Positions 1 to 11,768 of a stretch of DNA of 64,000 bases are shown piece after piece; position 1 is the stretch's first letter, and each line of letters begins with the position of its first letter. Location of the stretch: positions 1,612,001 through 1,676,000 of the forward strand of contig JAZBRS010000077.1 in assembly GCA_037176725.1 (NCBI GenBank), in the 5' to 3' direction. Under the pieces are notes generated by a model, which saw only the letters and a list, made by a program, of their open reading frames with translations, was not told where the DNA came from and made no database searches. A program made the translations under genes and the position numbers. The DNA comes from Posidonia oceanica. Lineage: Eukaryota > Streptophyta > Magnoliopsida > Alismatales > Posidoniaceae.

Positions 1-1476
1 CAACTGTTGCTCCAACAATCTGCACCATGCACTACACAGCATATTGCCTACCCATCTCCCTTGCATCAGGTTCAGAACTCTGCATACTTTCCTGCCTACA
101 CAGCACCACTGCACGGATACGCTGGCCATCCCGTTGCTCCACCAGGCGACGCTATGGTAGATCCAAAGGAGCACTTAGGTGCGACCCACTCGGCATATGT
201 GGTCCCTGCCCCTGCTGCCTCACCCCTTGTGACAGCCAATCCAGACCCCATCAATGACAGGATGGACGTTCTAGAGAAAGCACTACGTCTAGTGTAGGGC
301 AAGGACCACCAGTCTTACCAGTTTCGCGACCTCTATCACTTTCCCTAGGCCGCACTCCCTTCGAAGTTCCGCATCCCGGTCTTCGATAAATACAATGGTA
401 AAGGTTGTTCTATTTCGCATCTGAAAATGTACTGCAGGGACCTTGCTCAACTTCAGGCTGATGAAAGGCTCCTTATCCGCCTATTTCAGAAGAGTTTAAC
501 CAGCCCTGCGCTCAAGTGGTTCACTTCCCTTGACATGGCTATGGTTCGAACTTGGACTGATCTTTCTCAGGCCTTCCTTGAGCAGTATGCTTTCAACCTC
601 GACCTAATCCCCAAGAGGGAGGATCTTGTCGCCATCCGGTAGAGGCCCCAAGAGCCATTTGGGGAGTATGTCAGTCGCTGGCGCTCCTTAGCCGCCCAGG
701 TCAAAGATAAACCCTCTGAGGAGGATTCTATCGAGATGATCGTTAAAGGGGCGCTGCCAACGATTGGGACTTTGCTTTGCATTCAGCACATCACTAGCCA
801 TGCATTGCTGATTAAGGCTGGCGTCTGCGTGGAAAGCTCACTGCGAAGTGGGCATTTCCCCGCACTTTCTGCATTGGCTAGGTAGGCCAACACCTCCAGC
901 AATCGCCGCAGCAGCAACAACAACAACAACTCCGCTCCTGACTGCTCCGAACAGCTCACCGAATTATGCACCGATCCTCCCGAAGAGTCTACCTATGCAG
1001 AGAGTCAGCTAGACCCGTTTCCGCTAGTGCACGCACCTAATTTTGCACCCACTGAGCACACTGTCACCGTCGAGCCCATGCATCACATCGCACCTGCTTG
1101 GCAAGGACTCCATCTAGGGCAAAGACGACCTCGTTGGGCTAAGTGTGATTACACGCCTCTCCCTGAACCACTGAGCGTCATCTTCCCTCAAGTTGAGTCG
1201 CTCTTGAGACTCTTGGCTATCCGTCTGTCACCAAACCCCCCTCCGTGGTGGCATGATACGGATCAGTTCTGCAGTTTCCATCGGGCCACCGGGCACTCGA
1301 CGGACAACTGCCTCACTCTCTGGGATGCCGTTCAACACTTGATCGACCGCAGGATCATCAGCATTGATGAGCAGGAGCCTGCACATACACCTGCACTTGC
1401 ACCTGCACTTTCACACCCTTGTGTAGCCAATCCTTCCTCCGCTGGAACCTCAGGGGTCTATCCCAATCTTTTCTGA
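1..1476 (+). pseudogene. Degenerate gag of element B (5' truncated by window edge)
   Basis: Capsid-type gag of a Tat/Ogre element. In frame 1 the retrotransposon gag domain lies at about 380-860, with the recognisable stretches LIRLFQKSL, KWFTSLD and FLEQYAFNLDLIPK. A zinc-knuckle variant follows at about 1270-1311: CSFHRATGHSTDNC, spacing C-X2-H-X4-H-X4-C in place of the usual CCHC. The frame is broken by stop codons at about 295, 346, 640 and 883 and ends at 1476 just after GVYPNLF. Gag of element A stops at the homologous place, whereas element D continues into protease. Gag would package the element RNA. This copy cannot make a full protein. Confidence 0.85.
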
Positions 1477-1938
1477 GTTCTGCTCTGCCCTGGTGGATCC
1501 TTCTGATCCCATCGGCGTAATCCCCTTTTTCTGTCCTTCTTGTCTCGTTCGAGGGACGCTCAGGGTTGCGACGGCAACGTCGACAGCAAGCGCAAGTGCA
1601 GCGTCACCCAGGTATTTACTTCACCAACTTTTGTAGCCCCAGTGCTCCCCGCACTGCCGTTAGCAGCTCTAAAAACCCCAGTGCTCCCCGCACTGCCGAC
1701 ATTGGACCTGGCCGACAGCGTCAGCAGCGTAGGAGCAAACCCAGCGCCTCCCTCCCGAGGTTGCTGACAGGTAAGTCCTCCTCACCTCTCTTTTGATCCT
1801 GCATTGTCTTTTCTTTTCGTTTTGTTTTGTTTTGTGGTTTCTCGCCTTGCCTGAAAATCATAAAAAGCATAAAATCAACAAAACCCATCAAAAGTATGCA
1901 TCCCTTTCTGCTTCCTGCATTCATTCCATTCCCATCTC
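1477..1938 (+). other. Post-gag segment with splice-donor-like sites (element B)
   Basis: Non-coding sequence directly after the gag stop, conserved with element A (38231-38640). Both copies carry the repeated phrase AGTGCTCCCCGCACTGCC or a variant. Both also have a G/GTAAGT-type site after GAGGTTGCTGA (here near 1770, in A near 38486). This suggests a remnant of a spliced junction in the autonomous ancestor. No open frame is convincing. Confidence 0.45.
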
Positions 1939-2041
1939 CATCGGGCTGGCACCCCTAACTGCTCAGCGATAGGTCTGTTAACCTATCACTCTTGGGCTGA
2001 TATCCCTAACTATTCGGCGATAGGTCCGTCAACCTATCACT
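1939..2041 (+). repeat. Hairpin array, first part (element B)
   Basis: Two units of the covarying hairpin repeat: GGGCTGGCACCCCTAACTGC with GCGATAGGTC...AACCTATC, then GGGCTGATATCCCTAACTAT with the same second half. Each unit carries an upstream stem around a CCCTAA-like loop and a downstream GATAGGT / ACCTATC stem. Confidence 0.7.
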
Positions 2042-3494
2042 CTGCACATTCTCTCCTGCACATAGCTATCTTCATGCATTCTACATCACCAGCACATATC
2101 TATCATCATGCATGTCATTTCTTGCATCCTGTAAAAGACATACACCAAAAAAATCAAGAAAATCAGAAAAACGCAAAAATATTTTCTTGCATTGCTATTG
2201 GTTTTCCCTTTTAAGTTTTCTTAAACCAAAAAACCATAAAAAATGCAAAACCAATACAAAAACCTAAAAACATGCTTGTCCATTCCCTTCTAAAATATAC
2301 CAAACCCATAAACATTTGTATAATCAGAAGCCTGGCTACAGACAAACAAGCAGCGCCTGGAAGATGTCAAGCAGTGACAATCTTAGGCAGGTCTCACCCG
2401 AGCAAGGCCATCTCTTGCATGTGGCCACAAAGTGAGACTTAGAGCAGAATTAGAGCATCCTGCTGAGTTTCAGAACTCCCACAAGCGAGATCCACCTTAT
2501 CAAGAGAGTCTACCAAACATGGAGAGGACCGAAGCAGAGCAGAGCATAGCCAGAGGCTGTAAGAACACATTGCAAAGGCTGAAGGTGTATGCCGATCAGC
2601 CGAACTCTTAACGCCTCACAAGGGACCGCTACCCCAAGAGGGCGAAGACATGCATATCCAAAAGAATAGAGATCATGTGAGCAAAAGAATATGATAACAT
2701 GATATGCATGCTGAGCATAAAAGAAAAATGAAGACAGAAGTTGAAGAAAGAAGGCGCTCAAGAGAGGAGTGACTCGGACGAGTATCGAAGCCCCCTCAGT
2801 TATCAACATCAAGCGCCACACTGGCAAATGCACGTGACACTTAATCGGGAGGACCTGGCCCCACCCTCTGAGCGCAGTATCACACTCCAATCCCCGGTGT
2901 AGACAACATTTACTTCTTGGAAGGCTAGATGCTGATTCGGTCACTCATGAGGGGAAAAGAAATATCATCCTGTGAGCATCAAAAGCGGTAGCCGGTCTTC
3001 GAGGAATTAAGATGGAGGCTGTGAAGCTGCATCCAACACTTCTGTTGCCCGCCTGCAGCCAAAGGCTATACTCTGCAAAGCCAAAGCCTCATCCTGAGCC
3101 AAGAGTGAGAATGAGAGCCACCGACCACAACTCAGCATGGCGTTGCGCGAGGATCGAGCCTCCTGAGTTTGAAAGTGCAGAAGCACCCTCTTAGCAGCAG
3201 CTTTTAAATCCAAAGCCACCAAAAAATGCATGCTGTAATATATGTTTATCTTCTTCTCTCCTTGTTTTCGAAAATCGGAGTCAGGGACGAGCATCTTTTG
3301 TCTACCTCACTCAGAGGCTCTGCGCTTTTCAAAGTTTTGCCGCCCACCGCATTGGGTAGGTCCTTGATGACCGGCATGTCCCTCGTTGTCACCTCGTGAC
3401 GCCACGAAGCATGCCCGCGCTGAGACCATTGCACACCCACTACGGGGGGCTTCCTGTTTTCTCTGTATTCTCTTGCATTCTATCATTCCTTGCA
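2042..3494. other. 1.45 kb segment present in B but absent from A
   Basis: Between two blocks of the hairpin array, B has extra sequence that A lacks at the equivalent place (about 38690-38890). It starts AT-rich, with runs such as CAAAAAAATC. It then turns into mixed-composition sequence (about 2330-3470) without convincing coding potential; the longest open stretch is about 144 codons on minus, with no recognisable domain. It may be an insertion in B or a loss in A. No clear terminal repeats were found by eye. Confidence 0.4.
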
Positions 3495-4071
3495 TCCGGG
3501 TTGGCAGTCCTAACTGCCCAGCGATAGGTTCGTCAACCTATCATCCACCCACCTTTCCATCCTTGCATTTCGGTGCTAGGGGCGCTTCGGCTGTCCCCTG
3601 GTATCATCCTGATACTAGGGGCATCTTTTTTGCTGCCCTGCGGTATCGCCCCCTCATCTCCCGGGCTGGCACCCCTAACTGCTTGGCGATAGGTCCATCA
3701 ACCTATCATCCATCCATTCATCCATCCACCTTGTATCTCGATGCCAGGGGCGCTTCGGCTGTCCCCTGGTATCATCCTGATACTAAGGGCATCTTTTTGC
3801 TGCCCCGTGGTATCCCATTTCCATCTTCATTGGGCTGACATCCCCAACTGTCGTGGGAACGTCTCCGGACCTCTGCCGCACCATCTGGTTTGGTATTCCC
3901 GCCCCCTTTCCACCCTCATTCGGGCTGATAGCCCTAACTATCCGGTGATGAGTCCGTTAACTCCTCATCGGGCTGATAGCCCTAACTATCTGGTGATGAG
4001 TCCATCAACTCCTCAGCAGGCTGATAGCCCTAACTATCCGGCGGTAGGTCCATTAACCTATCACTCATTTC
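3495..4071 (+). repeat. Hairpin array, main part (element B)
   Basis: Repeated short inverted repeats in the sense strand. They include GGTTGGCAGTCCTAACTGCC, GATAGCCCTAACTATC (stem GATAG/CTATC, loop CCCTAA), second stems such as GATAGGT/ACCTATC and GATGAGT/ACTCCTC, and longer hairpins in which GATGCCAGGGG and CCCCTGGTATC pair across GCGCTTCGGCTGT. The same kinds of units occur in A, C, D and E at the same position relative to the 3' LTR. Confidence 0.75.
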
Positions 4072-4498
4072 ATCGTAGTTTATTAACATTCTGTTGCATA
4101 TCATGGCATATCATCAGCATTTGCATTGCATGACATCATATAGCTTCCTTGTGTCCTCTATAAGAGTCAGTCCTAGTATTGCATTTCATCATTGCCCAGA
4201 CATCGCATGCTTAGGATTCAAACCCCTGGCTCGCGCATTGCCTAAGGTGTCATCCTCGGCACCCGCAAGACTTTCGCAGCTTGTCGGCTTGGGATGATAC
4301 TCGCAGTAGTGCGCGGCCTTGGTATTGTTTTCTTGGCTCCGCATGCCCGACGCTCCATTGTCTATACTTTGCATTCCACTACATAACATTGCATAACATT
4401 GCACCCTTATGGCGCTACTGCTCCTCTATGGTCCTTACACCAACTCCTGCATTTCGCTCTCCCGGGCCTTTCGCGCCCGCCACCGCATGTACATCCAC

Positions 4499-4830
4499 AG
4501 CATCTTTACTTTTCAGTCTTTACTTTCAGCCTTTATTTCTAGCACCTTTACTTTTCAGCCTTTACTTTCCAGCACCTTTACTTTTCAGCCTTTATTTCCA
4601 GCACCTTTACTTTTCAGCCTTTACTTTCCAGCACCTTTACTTTTCAGCCTTTACTTCTCAGCACTTTCCTTTCAGCCTTTCTTTTCAAGCACTTTCTTTC
4701 TAGCAACTTTCATTTCAGCACTTTACATCCAGCACCTTACATCCAGCACTTTCCTTTCAAGCACTTTACTTCCAGTAATTTCCTTTCAGCAATTTCCTTT
4801 CAGCACTTTCCTTTCAGCACCTTACTTTCA
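4499..4830 (+). repeat. T-rich tandem array, unit about 30 bp
   Basis: About ten decaying copies of a pyrimidine-rich unit of the form TTTACTTTTCAGC plus CTTTACTTTCCAGCACC. The homologous place in A (near 39990-40020) holds only one poorly matching copy, so the array expanded in the B lineage. Confidence 0.75.
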
Positions 4831-5656
4831 GCTCTTGCATTGCATTGCATTTTTCGCCTCTCTCGCATGCATGCACCATCTCGCTTTCCCCTAGAGGAGT
4901 ACAGCACAGTAAGCTTTAGCATAAGCATACCATTTGCATTTGCATATCATACTAGTGTCTACATTCATCTGCATTTGCATTCACCTTCTTGCATTGCCTA
5001 GGGCACCCCTTGCATTGCATTGCCCCTCCCTGCCTTTTCCGCCTGTTTGCTACCTCGTCTGGAGGCAAGCATTTTCTCTTCCTCGTGGCCTCGCGAGTTC
5101 CTGGTCATTTTCGCTTGTCCCAAATGGACAAGGACCTCTGGCCCCCCCGGACTAATAGCCAACTTGCCCGAGTGGCAAGCGCATTGGTCCTTCTGGAGCC
5201 CCTATTGCGCAAGCTTGGACGAGCAGCCAACTTGTTGCATTGCATCATCACACTTTCTACTTCCACTTTCTGCTTCCACTTCCTGCTTCCCCTTGCTTCA
5301 GCATGCATCACTGCACTGCACCTGCACCAGCATCAGCATTAGCACTCATAGCAGAGCAAGCACCCACTAGCACCAGCACAGCATCTCTTCATGCATAGCA
5401 TCATGCATTGCTGCATTTTGGATCAGCATCATCAGCATCATCAGCATCATCAGCATCATCAGCATCTGTACTAACTTTTACTAACTTCTGCATTTGCATG
5501 CATTTCATTTGCATCTTGCATTTCGGCAACGAGTCATGACTTTCGGTGCATCCGCCGAATAAATGACTCACGCCAATAGCAAACTTCTACTCCCGTCCGT
5601 CAGATGGGCTGTTTTGTCAACCCTGAGTAGCGGCCTCGCTTCGCTTGACCTCGCTC
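4831..5656 (+). other. 3' internal region upstream of the polypurine tract (element B)
   Basis: Non-coding, rich in GCATTGCAT and CAGCAT words, with a short CATCATCAG microsatellite at about 5421-5465. It is collinear with A at 40200-41032. Both end with a segment in which TCAGATGGGCTGTTTTGTCA (A: GTCAGGTAGGGTGTCTTGTC) precedes CCTGAGTAGCGGCCTCGCT and the polypurine tract. Element C has the same block on minus (55175-55260). Confidence 0.6.
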
Positions 5657-5669
5657 AGGGAGGGGCATC
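5657..5669 (+). promoter_or_regulatory. Polypurine tract of element B
   Basis: AGGGAGGGGCATC directly upstream of the 3' LTR, where plus-strand DNA synthesis would be primed. The identical sequence precedes the A 3' LTR, and near-identical ones precede the C and E LTRs on the minus strand. Confidence 0.85.
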
Positions 5670-6359
5670 TATTGACACCCCATTTTGACAAGCTAAATCA
5701 ATTGGAATCTTCTGGTGGCTTCTGAACCCAAATCTAGGTCCAAACCTACACATTTCCTTTCATCCTTCTCTTCAAATCAAGCCCTAACATAACCTAGAAT
5801 CACACCCATTTCCCAAACCCAAAAACTACCTAAAAACCATAGCCGAACTCATCCTTCCTAACTTAGCAAACCCACCAAAAAACCCTCAAAATTTCAAACC
5901 AAAACCACTCCCAAAAACCCTAGAAAACCTAGGTAAAACTACCCTTTTTCTACACCTCAAAACCCTTCCAAAACGTTCCAAAATCCAAACCCAAACCCTT
6001 GGACCAACACTAGATACCCTAGGCCACATACTCCCCAAATTTCACCTCTTTTCAAAATCTCTAACCCCTTCATTGATCCAAATTATCCTTTTCTCTCTCC
6101 TGGATTATTCTTTTCTCTCTCCTCTCTCTCTCCTTCTTATTCTCCTTCTATTCACTTCATTTTCTCTCTTTTTCTTGCTTGGCTGTGGGCCCACCTTGTG
6201 CATCTATCTCTTCTGTAATTCATTTGTATTTTTATTTTATTTTTAGCTTATTCCTTGATTTTCTAATATTTATTTTCCTTCAACTCCTCTCTTTCTTCTT
6301 TACTCCCTCATTTCTCCCTTTTCTTCTTCCTTTTCCTTTTCTTTTCCTTTCTTCCACTA

Positions 6360-7130
6360 AATCTCTAAAAAACCATTAGAAAAACCTTTAAAACTCTAAA
6401 AAAAAATAAAAATGAATCAAAATCCTAAAAATAAATAGTTAAAAACTTAAACAAGCAATTAAAAACAAAAACCTAACTAAACTTAACTAAAACTAAAAAC
6501 TAAGGATGCAAGCTAAAAAATACAATACTAATAAAAAGAAAATGCTATAAAATCAAGCAAAAAACCAAAATATACTCAAAACAAACCAAAAGTAAGAACC
6601 CTATTAAAAATAATCAAAAAACAAACCCTAAGAAGAAAGAAAACAATTAAAAACACTAAGACAAATAATTAAGGGAAAACCTAACTTAACAAATCTAAAA
6701 GGAACAATTTAAAAACTTATTTGAGAAAGAAAAAGAAACAATCAAAAATTTAAAAACACTTAATTAAAAACTTAACAAGAAAAACTACAAAGAAAAAATA
6801 TTAAAAGAACTCAACAAACAAAATCAAAAAATAATTTAAAGAAGACTTAAGAAAAACCCTAAAAGACTAAAATCAAAAGCTAAAACTCACCCTAATTAAC
6901 TTAAAAACAATCTTTAAAAAGCCTAATTAAAAAACCCAAAAACTTAACAAGAAAAACTTAACTAAAAAACAATTTAAAAGCTTAACAAACATTTAAACAA
7001 AATCAAAAAACGACTTAAAGAAAACCTAAACCCAAAAAACTTAAATAAAAAACTAAAACTCCTTCCTAATCCTAATTAACTAATTGAAAACAACCATTAA
7101 AAACCTAATCAAAAATCCTAACTTAACCAA
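6360..7130. repeat. A-rich, G-poor block of the B-type LTR
   Basis: About 770 bp dominated by A with repeated AAAACTTAACAAG-like words and very few G. The C LTR has the reverse-complement equivalent at about 53640-54420 (T-rich on plus). Preserved strand asymmetry in two LTR copies suggests a genuine zone of this LTR family rather than chance. Confidence 0.6.
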
Positions 7131-10100
7131 CTATCTTCAAAACATTTTCAAATCTTTTTATTTTTATTTCTATTTTATTTTTCTTCTTCTTCCTCTCCTT
7201 CCTTTCCTTTTCTTCTTTTCTTCCTTTCTTTTTTTTATTTCTTTGATCCGGCCCACCTGGCCTTCTCCCCTTCCTTCTTTCTTTTCTTTATTTTTTTTTC
7301 CCACACCAAGGCCCAGCCCACACGCCTTCCACCCTTCTTCCCTCCTTCTTCTTCTTCCTCAGTTTCTTCTTCTCCCCGCACCAGCCAACTCCCTCTCATC
7401 TTCAAATTCAACTTCCTTCCCCCTCTGTCCAATCGCCTACAGCTCACCTCCTCCTCTCAGCTCTCAACGGCTTCCCTAGGGCATTAATTGCCAGTCGCCT
7501 CGCCGGCCGTCCTTCACCTCTGCAGTTGTCAGCCTGCACCAGTGGGATTTCAAAATCCCAGCCCGCGCTTGTCTCCATCCGAGCTCCTGATAAAACCTCA
7601 CCCAATCTCCTCCTTCCACCACCTTTTTTCTTCACCCTGAGAGAGAGAGAGCACTAGAGCACCTGAAAGCCACCCAATTCTCCATCATTCCCTCTGCAAA
7701 AAACTCAGCTCCTCCTCCTCTTCCATTCCATTTGAAATAGCACCCATTCCACCCAGCAAACCACTCCCATTTCACCCCCCAATCTCAGCCAAACTTCCAG
7801 CAATCCGCCCTTCCAATCCACACACAAAGCCACCCCAAAAATCACCCCGACACCACCTGATACAACTCAGCAACCCAACACCTTCTTCCTTAAAAATTGC
7901 CAACTCCCCTGAGTCCCAAACCTACCCAACTCTAGCATCCCACTCCCCAGAACATCACCTTCTCAGACCACCTGAGCCTCAGCCCTCATCCCCATCACAG
8001 CACCAACCTCCCACTACAAACACCTTCCCTTCTTTCTGTCCAAAAATCCCTCCACTTGCAATCTTCCACCACGTACCTCCACCAGCCCTTCCAAGCATCC
8101 CTACACCTTCACTAAGCAACCAGGAGTTCGCCGGTACCTTCGAATCAATCTAGAGGGCAGCGTACGGCTCTCCCCACCTCCGGCATCCTCTGTGTGCCCA
8201 ACAGAACCCATTTGTCGCGTCGGTCTGTAGAACTTCACTCCAGACGTTCTGGAAGCACCGGAGGGTCACACTGAGAAGATCCAAGCCTTCCCGAGCCGTC
8301 GACGTCCCCTCCTTCAGCCGGACGAACCTCGCCGACATCCACTGAAACCACCTGCATCGGGGGGACTTCTCAGCCACGGAAATAGGTAATTTCCTTTCCC
8401 CTTAGCCTAATTTTCTCTCCCTCTTGCTATTCCAACCTTTAGACTAGGGTTTCCCCACCTCTGCAGCCGAGTCAACGCCGCCTCTTCTTCGTCTTCTCTG
8501 GCGGGCTTCGGATCTGATCCACCACTCCGGTCAGCAGAACTCCACTCCGAGCGTCGCCTGAGGACCGCACGAGCTCTTGGAACGCGCCCATGCCCTCAGA
8601 TCGCTCCCTCGACGCTACGATCGTCCGGTCGACCTCCTCCTGGTCTGCAGTCCTCCGTCGCCGTCTCCGGTCCTCTCCAGACCACGCCATGGCCCTCCGA
8701 TGCAGCACCGACCTCCGCACAGCTCCGGTGAACGATGCCTGCCGCCCCTTGCCGCACCAGCACCCCTTCTTTGCTCTCCTCGGCCACTGGTAGCTCTGTG
8801 CTACAGTGGCCACCACTGCTGTGTTTTATTGTACATTTATTTCTTCTTACTATGCTAATTTTACCATGTATTGCATTTCTGCCTCATGCTTTTATTTTAT
8901 TACTTTCCAGTCCTGCCACCGTTTAAGAATCATTTAAGTTTGAATTTAAATCATATGAAATTGCATGAAAAACCTAAAAAACTGTCTAATTGCATGTTAG
9001 TCCTCCTGCTGTATATTTCTTTAAGTTTTATTTTAGTCCAGGCCCTGCATGTATTTTTATTTGCTTTTTAGTCCTCTGCAGTTACAGTTTATTTATTTTT
9101 CTTTACTTCCAGTCTAGTTATTTATTTTATTTACATTCCAGTCCATTTACAGTTCATTTAACTTTCTGTCCATTTACTTTCCAGTCCTGTTGTTTATTTT
9201 ATTTTCTTATTAGTCCTGCAGTAGTTCAAATAAGTTTTTATGCTCTTTATTTTCCAGTCCAGCATCTTTTTATTTTTGCGTTTCAGTCCTTTGGTTGTTA
9301 ATCTCATTTAATATCCTGATTTTACCTTAGTACATTGCATTTTAGCCCTTCTCTTTATTTTATTTACGTTTTAGTCCTTTGATCAGTTAATCAAAGCATT
9401 TATTTTCCATCTTTTCTTACTGCATTGCATTTTTCCCCCATGCTTTTTGATTTTCGCACATAGGTCCATCATTTGCATGCACAGCATCTGTTTTTTCAGC
9501 ATTTTTCGTTATAAAATTGCATTTTAGGCCCTGCATGTTTCAAAATTACACGTAGACCCTCTACATGTTTTCAAAACTCATTTAAATGCATATTTTTGCT
9601 TATTAAATTGCGTTTCAGCCCCTGCATATTTCAAAATTGCACTTAGGTCCACTGTTTAATTCACAGAACCCATTTTTTCTACATTTTTGCTTATAAAATT
9701 GCATTTCAACCCCTGCATGTTTCAAAATTACCTGTTAGTCCTTCACATGTTTCTAAAACTCATTTAAATGCATGTTTTCCTTATTAAATTGCATTTCAAA
9801 CCCTGCATTTTGTAAAATTGCATTCATACCCTTAAGTTCTCAAAAACCTTACATACAAGCCCCTAACTTTTCAAAATCTTTTGCATTTAGGTCCTTAACT
9901 TTTTCAAAAATTGCATATAGGTCCTTAAGTTTTCTAAAAAGTCATTCTTAGGTCCTTTTTTGCATTTTTGCATGCATTTGCACCCATGCATCCTTGCATT
10001 TGGCATCTTTGCACACACTTAAGCATTCCTAGCTCCCATTTACATGGGCGGACCTATTTTGCACACCCCTAGGACTGCCTTTACACTTAGATCCATTCTT

Positions 10101-10689
10101 CTCCCCTGTTCTGGCCCCTCTGTTTTGAAGCCAGCATATCTTCTGATCGGGCCACCGGATCTTCTCAACCAAGCTACCTGGACAACCCCAGTGGAGCGCA
10201 CTTCAATGCAGACCAAGCATTTCTCAGATCAGACTTCAGATCTCCAAGGTAAGTCCTCTTGAACCCCTACACAGCATTCATTTGCACATCATTTGCATTG
10301 CATGCATGGTTTTTGCTTTCTGTTTCCTCGAGTATGTAGATTAAGGTCTCCTCTTCTTATCTATCAACTCTATTTCTCCTTTTCACGTATTCTCAGTGTT
10401 TTGGGTCAAGTTTCCCCTGGATTCACATCCAATTGCGACTTTCTTCCCCCTTTTCCATGATTCGATCGCATTGCGAGCTTTTGGCAGCGTGCAGGACACG
10501 TCGTGGGATACTTTGGTGGGAAATGGTCACAGAACAGTGGTGATCCCTCCACTTGTTTCCTTTCCCCTTTGTAGGTCTTCATACTTACATTGCGTGGTCT
10601 TTAAGCGGCACTTGTCCTTACACTCGCACTGTTTGCCTCCCCTTTGCTTCTCCTGCTCTTTCTCTTTACATCTGCATCTGCATGGCTTT

Positions 10690-11050
10690 ACCGAAGTTTT
10701 ATTTCGCCTACTTTGGCACCTTTTTGCGTGCCCGCTTCGTTTTTTGGCACAATTTTGCATGCCCGCTCTTGTTTTGGCACCGTTTTGCGTTCCCGCTTTG
10801 TTTTCTGGTGCCGTTTTGCGTGCCTGCTCTATTTTCACACCGTCTTGCTTGCCAGCTTTGTTTTTTGCACTGTTTTGCGTTCCTGCTTCGCTTTCGACAC
10901 TGTTTTGCGTGCCCGCTTCGCTTTCGGCACCATTTTGCATGTTGGCCTTGTTTTTCGCACCATTACGCGTACCTACTTTGTTTTTCGCACTATTTTGGGT
11001 GTCAATCTTGTTTCCTGCACCGTTTCGCGCGCTGCTTCTGTTTCTCGCAT
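10690..11050 (+). repeat. GGCAC...GTGCC short hairpin tandem in LTR B
   Basis: Roughly ten copies of a unit about 30 bp long, of the form GGCACCGTTTTGCGTGCC followed by CGCTTTGTTTT. The ends GGCAC and GTGCC are inverted repeats. The C LTR carries the same array in reverse complement at about 49990-50270, and the A LTRs carry a degenerate form near 34215-34330. Confidence 0.7.
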
Positions 11051-11768
11051 CGTTTTGCGTGTTTTATGCTGTTTTCTCTTGCATGTCGCCCGTATTGCTT
11101 GGTTTTACCCCAGTTTTGCTTTATCGTCTGCATTTGCATATAGGGCAGTGATGCTTACTGCCTGGAGTTCTCACAGACCAGGTTCACCCGGTTCGGAACA
11201 CAGACAGCATTGCTGAGCGCTTAGACTGCACGTTTACTTCCTTGCATTGCATCTCATCACTTAGAGCACACCTTTGAGCATTCATATAGGCATTCATTGG
11301 CATATAGGCATTCAAATCTGCATTTCCCTATGTATGCGAGCGTAAGTCTAGAAAGACCGATTCTCGGGCGTGTCGGGGGTGCCTAACACCTTCCCCGCAC
11401 ATTACAAGAGTCCTTGCCCAGTCTTTTGGCCCACAATGACCATATTGCCCTAATCCTAGGCATGAGTCATATCATTTGCATTCATTTGCATTTGTTTTAA
11501 TTTGCATTGCTTTGCATTGCATCCTTTGCTTGGTTTTGCGTGTTAATCCACGCATTTCCCCTGTTTTCCTTGTCTCCCGATAATAGACACGGTGGCGACT
11601 CTGAATTGTTTTATCTTCTTCTTTTCTTATCTTTTCTCCTCTGTTTTAAGTGTTTTCGAGTTGAGCCTTCCTCCTCGAACATAGCCGCTTATAGTGAGCC
11701 TGATTCAGATTGGTGCATGCGAGCTTTTGGCAGTGTGCATGGACGATCTGAACACCGAGATTACTACA

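Larger units (their letters stand above)
1..11768 (+). mobile_element. Element B: gag-only Tat/Ogre-type LTR retrotransposon, 3' part
   Basis: The right part of a plus-strand LTR retrotransposon; its 5' LTR and leader lie outside the window. Seen: a broken gag, about 4.2 kb of non-coding internal sequence, a polypurine tract, then a 6.1 kb LTR ending TACTACA. No protease, reverse transcriptase or integrase lies between gag and the 3' LTR, so it is a non-autonomous, gag-only element like A. Its internal region is clearly homologous to A (34963-41045), but its LTR is of the C type, not the A type. It is inserted in an oppositely oriented A-type LTR, whose sequence resumes at 11769 with CTGGC. 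That 5-mer is the expected target duplication, but the matching copy lies outside the window. Confidence 0.85.
5670..11768 (+). repeat. 3' LTR of element B (6.1 kb)
   Basis: Starts TATTGACACCCC (first G mutated; the C copy has TGTTGACACCCC) and ends TACTACA. Its length matches the long LTRs known for Ogre-type elements. Internal zones in order are: CCCTAAA-rich start; pyrimidine block 6060-6360; A-rich, G-poor block 6360-7130; GC-rich exon-like block about 8100-8820 with a G/GTAATT donor-like site near 8384; T-rich block 8820-9960; GGCAC/GTGCC hairpin repeats 10690-11050; a conserved block GGGGTGCCTAACACC near 11377; and a primer-site-like GGTGGCGACTC near 11591. It is similar to the C LTR throughout. 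Small open frames inside it look fortuitous. Confidence 0.88.

Noticed and set aside
4281..4894. Phe/Ser/Leu-rich open frames of 140-161 codons in element B
   Set aside because: They translate a T-rich tandem array. The homologous zone in A is not open.
5780..6010. AAACCCTA / ACCCTAGAAAACC-rich stretch resembling telomere repeats
   Set aside because: Units are irregular and not a run of plant TTTAGGG/CCCTAAA. The stretch is part of the LTR start and is matched in the C LTR.
10396..11216. Overlapping open frames of 190-251 codons in LTR B
   Set aside because: Three frames and the opposite strand are all open because the sequence is a short tandem repeat lacking stops. The C LTR shows the same artefact.
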